Shown piece after piece: positions 7,524 to 8,825 of a stretch of DNA of 8,825 nucleotides (positions within the stretch are counted from its first letter, which is position 1; every line of letters starts with the position of its first letter). Source of the stretch: an uncultured Rickettsiales bacterium. GTDB lineage: Bacteria > Pseudomonadota > Alphaproteobacteria > Rickettsiales > UBA998. The position numbers and the translations under genes are program-made. Under the pieces are notes generated by a model, which was not told the DNA's origin, made no database searches, and was given only the letters and a program-made list of their open reading frames with translations. The DNA is taken from contig CALJMC010000089.1 in the NCBI GenBank assembly GCA_937982385.1, forward strand, positions 1 to 8,825. The letters are read 5' to 3'.

Positions 7524-7542
7524 GGCTTGCCATATGCAAACC
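7524..7542 (-). promoter_or_regulatory. Hairpin in the pnp leader
   Basis: The minus strand GGTTTGC-ATATG-GCAAGCC folds into a 7-bp stem (one G-U pair) with a 5-nt loop, about 100 nt before the pnp start. There is no T run, so it is not a terminator of the upstream gene. E. coli pnp is autoregulated through a structured leader cut by RNase III; this hairpin is shorter, and any similar role is inference. Confidence 0.4.
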
Positions 7543-7617
7543 AAAGCTTCTTAGCCAAGGACAAATATACATAATTACGCGGAACATAAGAAAATGCACC
7601 ACATGAAATGCAGTGCG

Positions 7618-7646
7618 CTTATATCGTCTTTTTACTTGAATTACAA
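7618..7646 (-). promoter_or_regulatory. Sigma-70-type promoter upstream of pnp
   Basis: On the minus strand, TTGTAA (7646-7641, 4 of 6 matches to TTGACA) is followed after exactly 17 nt by TATAAG (7623-7618, 5 of 6 matches to TATAAT). Transcription would begin near 7611, giving a pnp leader of about 190 nt. The gap of 277 nt after the lyase-like gene, with no clear terminator in it, otherwise holds no gene that I can see. Confidence 0.6.
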
Positions 7647-7698
7647 GGTTTATATGTGAACAGCATTAAGGCCAAAACTCTACATTCAAACGATTGTC

Positions 7699-8825
7699 TT
7701 AGCGTTTAAATAATGTTTTCACATTGCTGATAAAGCCACCTGTAGAGCCATCCTCTGGCGGCTCCTGTGAAAAGACTTCTCCGGACTTAAGCGGTGTCAG
7801 TAGGCCGAGTTCTTCAGCCTTAGCAGCCTGCTCATCAGATAAGAATCTTCTGGCTTGCTGTTGCGTCACAGGTTCATTATCTAATTTAGGCACTTTCCCA
7901 TCTGGACGGAATTGTTCTACATACTCCTTGGAGCCATTACGCTCTCCACGCCCGGGCATCACATCGCTATATTGATTGTCTTCGTTGCCTGTACGGAATG
8001 AATCAAAATAAAGTGAACGCGAGACAACGCCTCGCTTAGCGTCTTTGATATATGCCTCTTTATCGGTCCATTTATTGCGCCATAACCCGAACGTCACATA
8101 CATGTCATCATCTTGTTTGAGAGCGATAGGCCCCTTATGTTCAAACGCTTGCTTGCCATTGACATAGATGTAAGCAAAACCATCCCTAATATAACCCGTT
8201 TTCATATAGATCACGATATCGTGCCATGCTCCCGCTTTAACCTGCGCAAACGACTTTGTGAATTTGGAAAGATACTTAAATTCTCTTTCTTGATCGTAAT
8301 TCAAACTATTCAGCCCACTTTTGCCAACAATCATTTCATAGATTTTTTTGTTTTTCTTATTAATTACAGGAGGATTGTCCTTTTTTGCGTAACCAGTTAC
8401 GACCTTACCTTTTGAACCTCCCACAATCGTCACCTGCATACGGTTACCTTGCAGGCCAATTTTAAATGGAACGGCTTCGCCCCGCGCGCGCTTATCAGAA
8501 TCGAGCATAAAGAATGTATCTTCGTTGCGTGAATCAGCTACATAATTGTGAGGTACGAAAACGCTAAATCCATACCAACGCGCCCTGCCTTCAATATTTT
8601 GCGTAGACTGAACATTCCTAGACCTCAACGCAGAAACTGTCGCCACTGACGCCTTCTTCAATGCTTTAACAGTAAGTTTCTTTGCATCCGTTCCCACGGT
8701 AAACTTATAGGCAGATACGCCTTCGCGCCCGCCAATTTCTTTTTCTATCTTTCCTTCACGTCCAACAGTCTTCCAGAGCTTACTGAGCGCGTCACCATCA
8801 AAGCCCATTTCATATCTCGGCAAAG
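7699..8825 (-). CDS. Heparin lyase I family (polysaccharide-lyase-like) protein, C-terminal part (cut by right edge)
   Basis: The frame is open from the right edge to TAA at 7701-7699; 374 codons are visible and the true start lies outside (the TTG at 8823 is not a convincing start). Numbering from that codon, the fold is a beta-rich jelly roll of the PF14099 type: RWYGFSVFVP (82-91), MQVTIVGG (129-136), GAWHDIVIYMK (198-208), FAYIYVNGKQAFEHKG (216-231), YVTFGLWRN (242-250) and SLYFDSFRTGNE (270-281). Such proteins bind, and in characterised members cleave, acidic polysaccharides by beta-elimination, usually outside the cytoplasm. Whether this one is active cannot be judged; His201 is in a family-conserved position, but its role is not shown. 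Residues 283-374 form a charged, low-complexity extension after the domain. No Cys is visible. It may act in exopolysaccharide or capsule turnover. A signal peptide would be beyond the window. Confidence 0.75.
   Translation of the reverse strand, partial: LPRYEMGFDGDALSKLWKTVGREGKIEKEIGGREGVSAYKFTVGTDAKKLTVKALKKASVATVSALRSRNVQSTQNIEGRARWYGFSVFVPHNYVADSRNEDTFFMLDSDKRARGEAVPFKIGLQGNRMQVTIVGGSKGKVVTGYAKKDNPPVINKKNKKIYEMIVGKSGLNSLNYDQEREFKYLSKFTKSFAQVKAGAWHDIVIYMKTGYIRDGFAYIYVNGKQAFEHKGPIALKQDDDMYVTFGLWRNKWTDKEAYIKDAKRGVVSRSLYFDSFRTGNEDNQYSDVMPGRGERNGSKEYVEQFRPDGKVPKLDNEPVTQQQARRFLSDEQAAKAEELGLLTPLKSGEVFSQEPPEDGSTGGFISNVKTLFKR

Noticed and set aside
7507..7533. 8-codon frame (MASHPDDL) on the minus strand in the pnp leader, with its ATG in the hairpin loop
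   Set aside because: It has no convincing ribosome-binding site and is too short to tell from chance.
8821..8823. TTG at 8823 as the true start of the lyase-like gene
   Set aside because: It lies two bases from the window edge with no upstream sequence to judge, and no signal peptide follows, so the gene most likely continues to the right.

Overview
The window looks like chromosomal DNA from an alphaproteobacterium of moderate, somewhat AT-leaning base composition. The main evidence is a complete, well-conserved polynucleotide phosphorylase (PNPase) whose N-terminal half reads like alphaproteobacterial versions. A GTCATTCCCGC...GCGGGAAT repeat of a kind common between genes in proteobacteria is also present. 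Genus cannot be told from this window.

Layout, left to right. (1) 1-1100, minus: the first 366 codons of an unrecognised Ala/Gln/Glu-rich helical protein, cut by the left edge. (2) 1101-1272: a short divergent control region with an extended -10 promoter facing each way and repeated AACTATAG-type motifs. (3) 1273-5109, plus: one 1278-residue unrecognised protein. It is almost wholly alpha-helical and built from diverged internal repeats (two tandem copies of about 200-220 residues plus further partial units). It ends in a glycine-rich hydrophobic pair of segments, a probable coiled coil and a Pro/Ser tail. (4) 5110-5258: the 3' ends of two convergent genes, holding a strong intrinsic terminator that works on the minus strand and an 83-bp inverted-repeat element. 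(5) 5259-7421, minus: pnp. (6) 7422-7698: a 277-nt gap holding a good promoter for pnp, a leader of about 190 nt and a small hairpin. (7) 7699-8825, minus: the C-terminal 374 codons of a heparin-lyase-I-like (PF14099-type) protein, cut by the right edge.

Only pnp is an ordinary core gene; it takes part in RNA decay and appears to be its own transcription unit. rpsO, the usual upstream neighbour of pnp, is not next to it here; a polysaccharide-lyase-like gene is. The most unusual part is the divergent pair on the left: two large, cysteine-free, signal-peptide-free helical proteins of unknown function that share a control region. The larger is a long repeat solenoid with a possible C-terminal membrane anchor. 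No mobile-element genes, tRNA, rRNA or CRISPR were seen.
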